Positions 6,339 through 6,829 of a DNA stretch of 6,829 nt are shown here, one piece after another (position 1 is the stretch's first letter; every line of letters starts with the position of its first letter). Under the pieces are notes generated by a model. The model was not told the origin of the DNA. It saw nothing but the letters and a program-made list of their open reading frames with translations, and made no database searches. The stretch is from the NCBI GenBank assembly GCA_007133875.1, contig SLLW01000054.1, forward strand, positions 1-6,829, in the 5' to 3' direction. The DNA comes from Balneolales bacterium. GTDB lineage: Bacteria > Bacteroidota > Rhodothermia > Balneolales > Natronogracilivirgulaceae. A program made the translations under genes and the position numbers.

Positions 6339-6829
6339 TTATAGCACTAATCCCTCGAGAACAAGTTCCGCGCGTTTAACCCAGGTGTGATTGTTATTGA
6401 AGTCTATAAGGGCATTATTTGCTAGTTTTTTGCCAAGTTCCCTGTCTTCTTTTAACTTGACCAATGCCCTTACCCAATCACCCGCATCATCGGGTTCACA
6501 AAGTAATGCATTCTCTTGATTACGCAGTACCTCTTTTAGTACGGGGATATTTGAACAAATAATTGGCTTACCTGATGACATATATTCAAAAATCTTTAGG
6601 GGGGACATCCATTGTGCGGTATTGCCCCTGTTGCCGGAAACGCCCACTGTTTTTTGGTAGGGAGCCAGAAGTACGTCGCAATGTTGTCGGACTTTTGCTG
6701 CTTCTCCGTATGGCATAAAACCATGAAAAAACAAGTTACTTTGATTTGGAGTTTTTGACTTCCAGTACCTGATATCTTGATCGGTACCCCCTACCAAATG
6801 AAAATCTGCCCATGAGCATTGATTAGCCA
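6339..6829 (-). CDS. GT4-like glycosyltransferase, C-terminal half, cut at right edge
   Basis: The frame is open from the right edge to the TAA at 6341-6339, giving 162 visible residues. It is the donor-binding half of a GT-B enzyme. LVGG opens the visible part (11-14), followed by LFFHGFMPYGEAAKVRQHCDV (32-51 region), then LLAPYQ (53-58), and the key segment SPLKIFEYMSSGKPIICSN (75-93), where E81 is the conserved second glutamate. The position of the first glutamate of the E-x7-E pair is a tryptophan (W73); this is common in the subgroup carrying a PLKxFEYM motif. The chain ends with the usual C-terminal helix. A TTG at 6797 is internal, since the frame continues upstream through GADFHL-like donor-domain sequence to the edge. 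The stretch looks AT-rich compared with 4083-5195. The sugar is unknown. Confidence 0.88.
   Translation of the reverse strand, partial: ANQCSWADFHLVGGTDQDIRYWKSKTPNQSNLFFHGFMPYGEAAKVRQHCDVLLAPYQKTVGVSGNRGNTAQWMSPLKIFEYMSSGKPIICSNIPVLKEVLRNQENALLCEPDDAGDWVRALVKLKEDRELGKKLANNALIDFNNNHTWVKRAELVLEGLVL

Noticed and set aside
1..6829. CRISPR arrays, tRNA or rRNA genes, transposases, attachment sites, rho-independent terminators
   Set aside because: No regularly spaced repeats, RNA gene signatures, transposase-like frames or GC-rich hairpins followed by T runs were seen in the gaps between genes, which are 57 bases or less apart from the 118-base gap at 2574-2691.

Overview
The window is a stretch of a surface-glycan (polysaccharide or glycoprotein-glycan) assembly cluster. 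All seven genes lie on the minus strand, so transcription runs from the right edge to the left edge. In that order they are: the C-terminal half of a GT4 glycosyltransferase (cut by the right edge), two complete GT4 glycosyltransferases, a small PglC-like phosphoglycosyltransferase, a PglD/NeuD-like left-handed beta-helix acetyltransferase, a polytopic GT-C/GT39-like membrane protein, and the membrane-domain portion of a PglK-like ABC exporter (cut by the left edge). Two junctions are 4-base ATGA overlaps, one gap is 7 bases, one 21 and one 57. This packing makes a single operon likely. No promoter, terminator, RNA gene, mobile element or repeat array could be supported.

Organism: most start codons lack a convincing Shine-Dalgarno sequence, base composition is mixed and moderate, and the proteins resemble those of Bacteroidota or nearby groups. 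This is an inference; no taxonomic marker is present. The only good ribosome-binding site precedes the ABC gene.

How the genes could work together: the PglC-like enzyme would place a first phospho-sugar on undecaprenyl phosphate at the inner face of the cytoplasmic membrane. The PglD-like enzyme would N-acetylate the amino-sugar nucleotide it uses. The GT4 enzymes would extend the chain in the cytoplasm. The ABC exporter would flip the lipid-linked oligosaccharide, and the GT-C protein could act on the outer face with a polyprenyl-phosphate sugar donor. The PglC/PglD/PglK-like combination suggests an N,N'-diacetylbacillosamine-type first sugar, but the dehydratase, the aminotransferase and any oligosaccharyltransferase or ligase are not in the window.

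The least settled point is the 5' end of the GT-C gene. Its reading frame continues upstream of the only usable ATG and encodes the rest of what looks like the first membrane helix, yet no ATG, GTG or TTG lies in that extension. I found no evidence for an undescribed type of system; the locus is otherwise a conventional glycan cluster.
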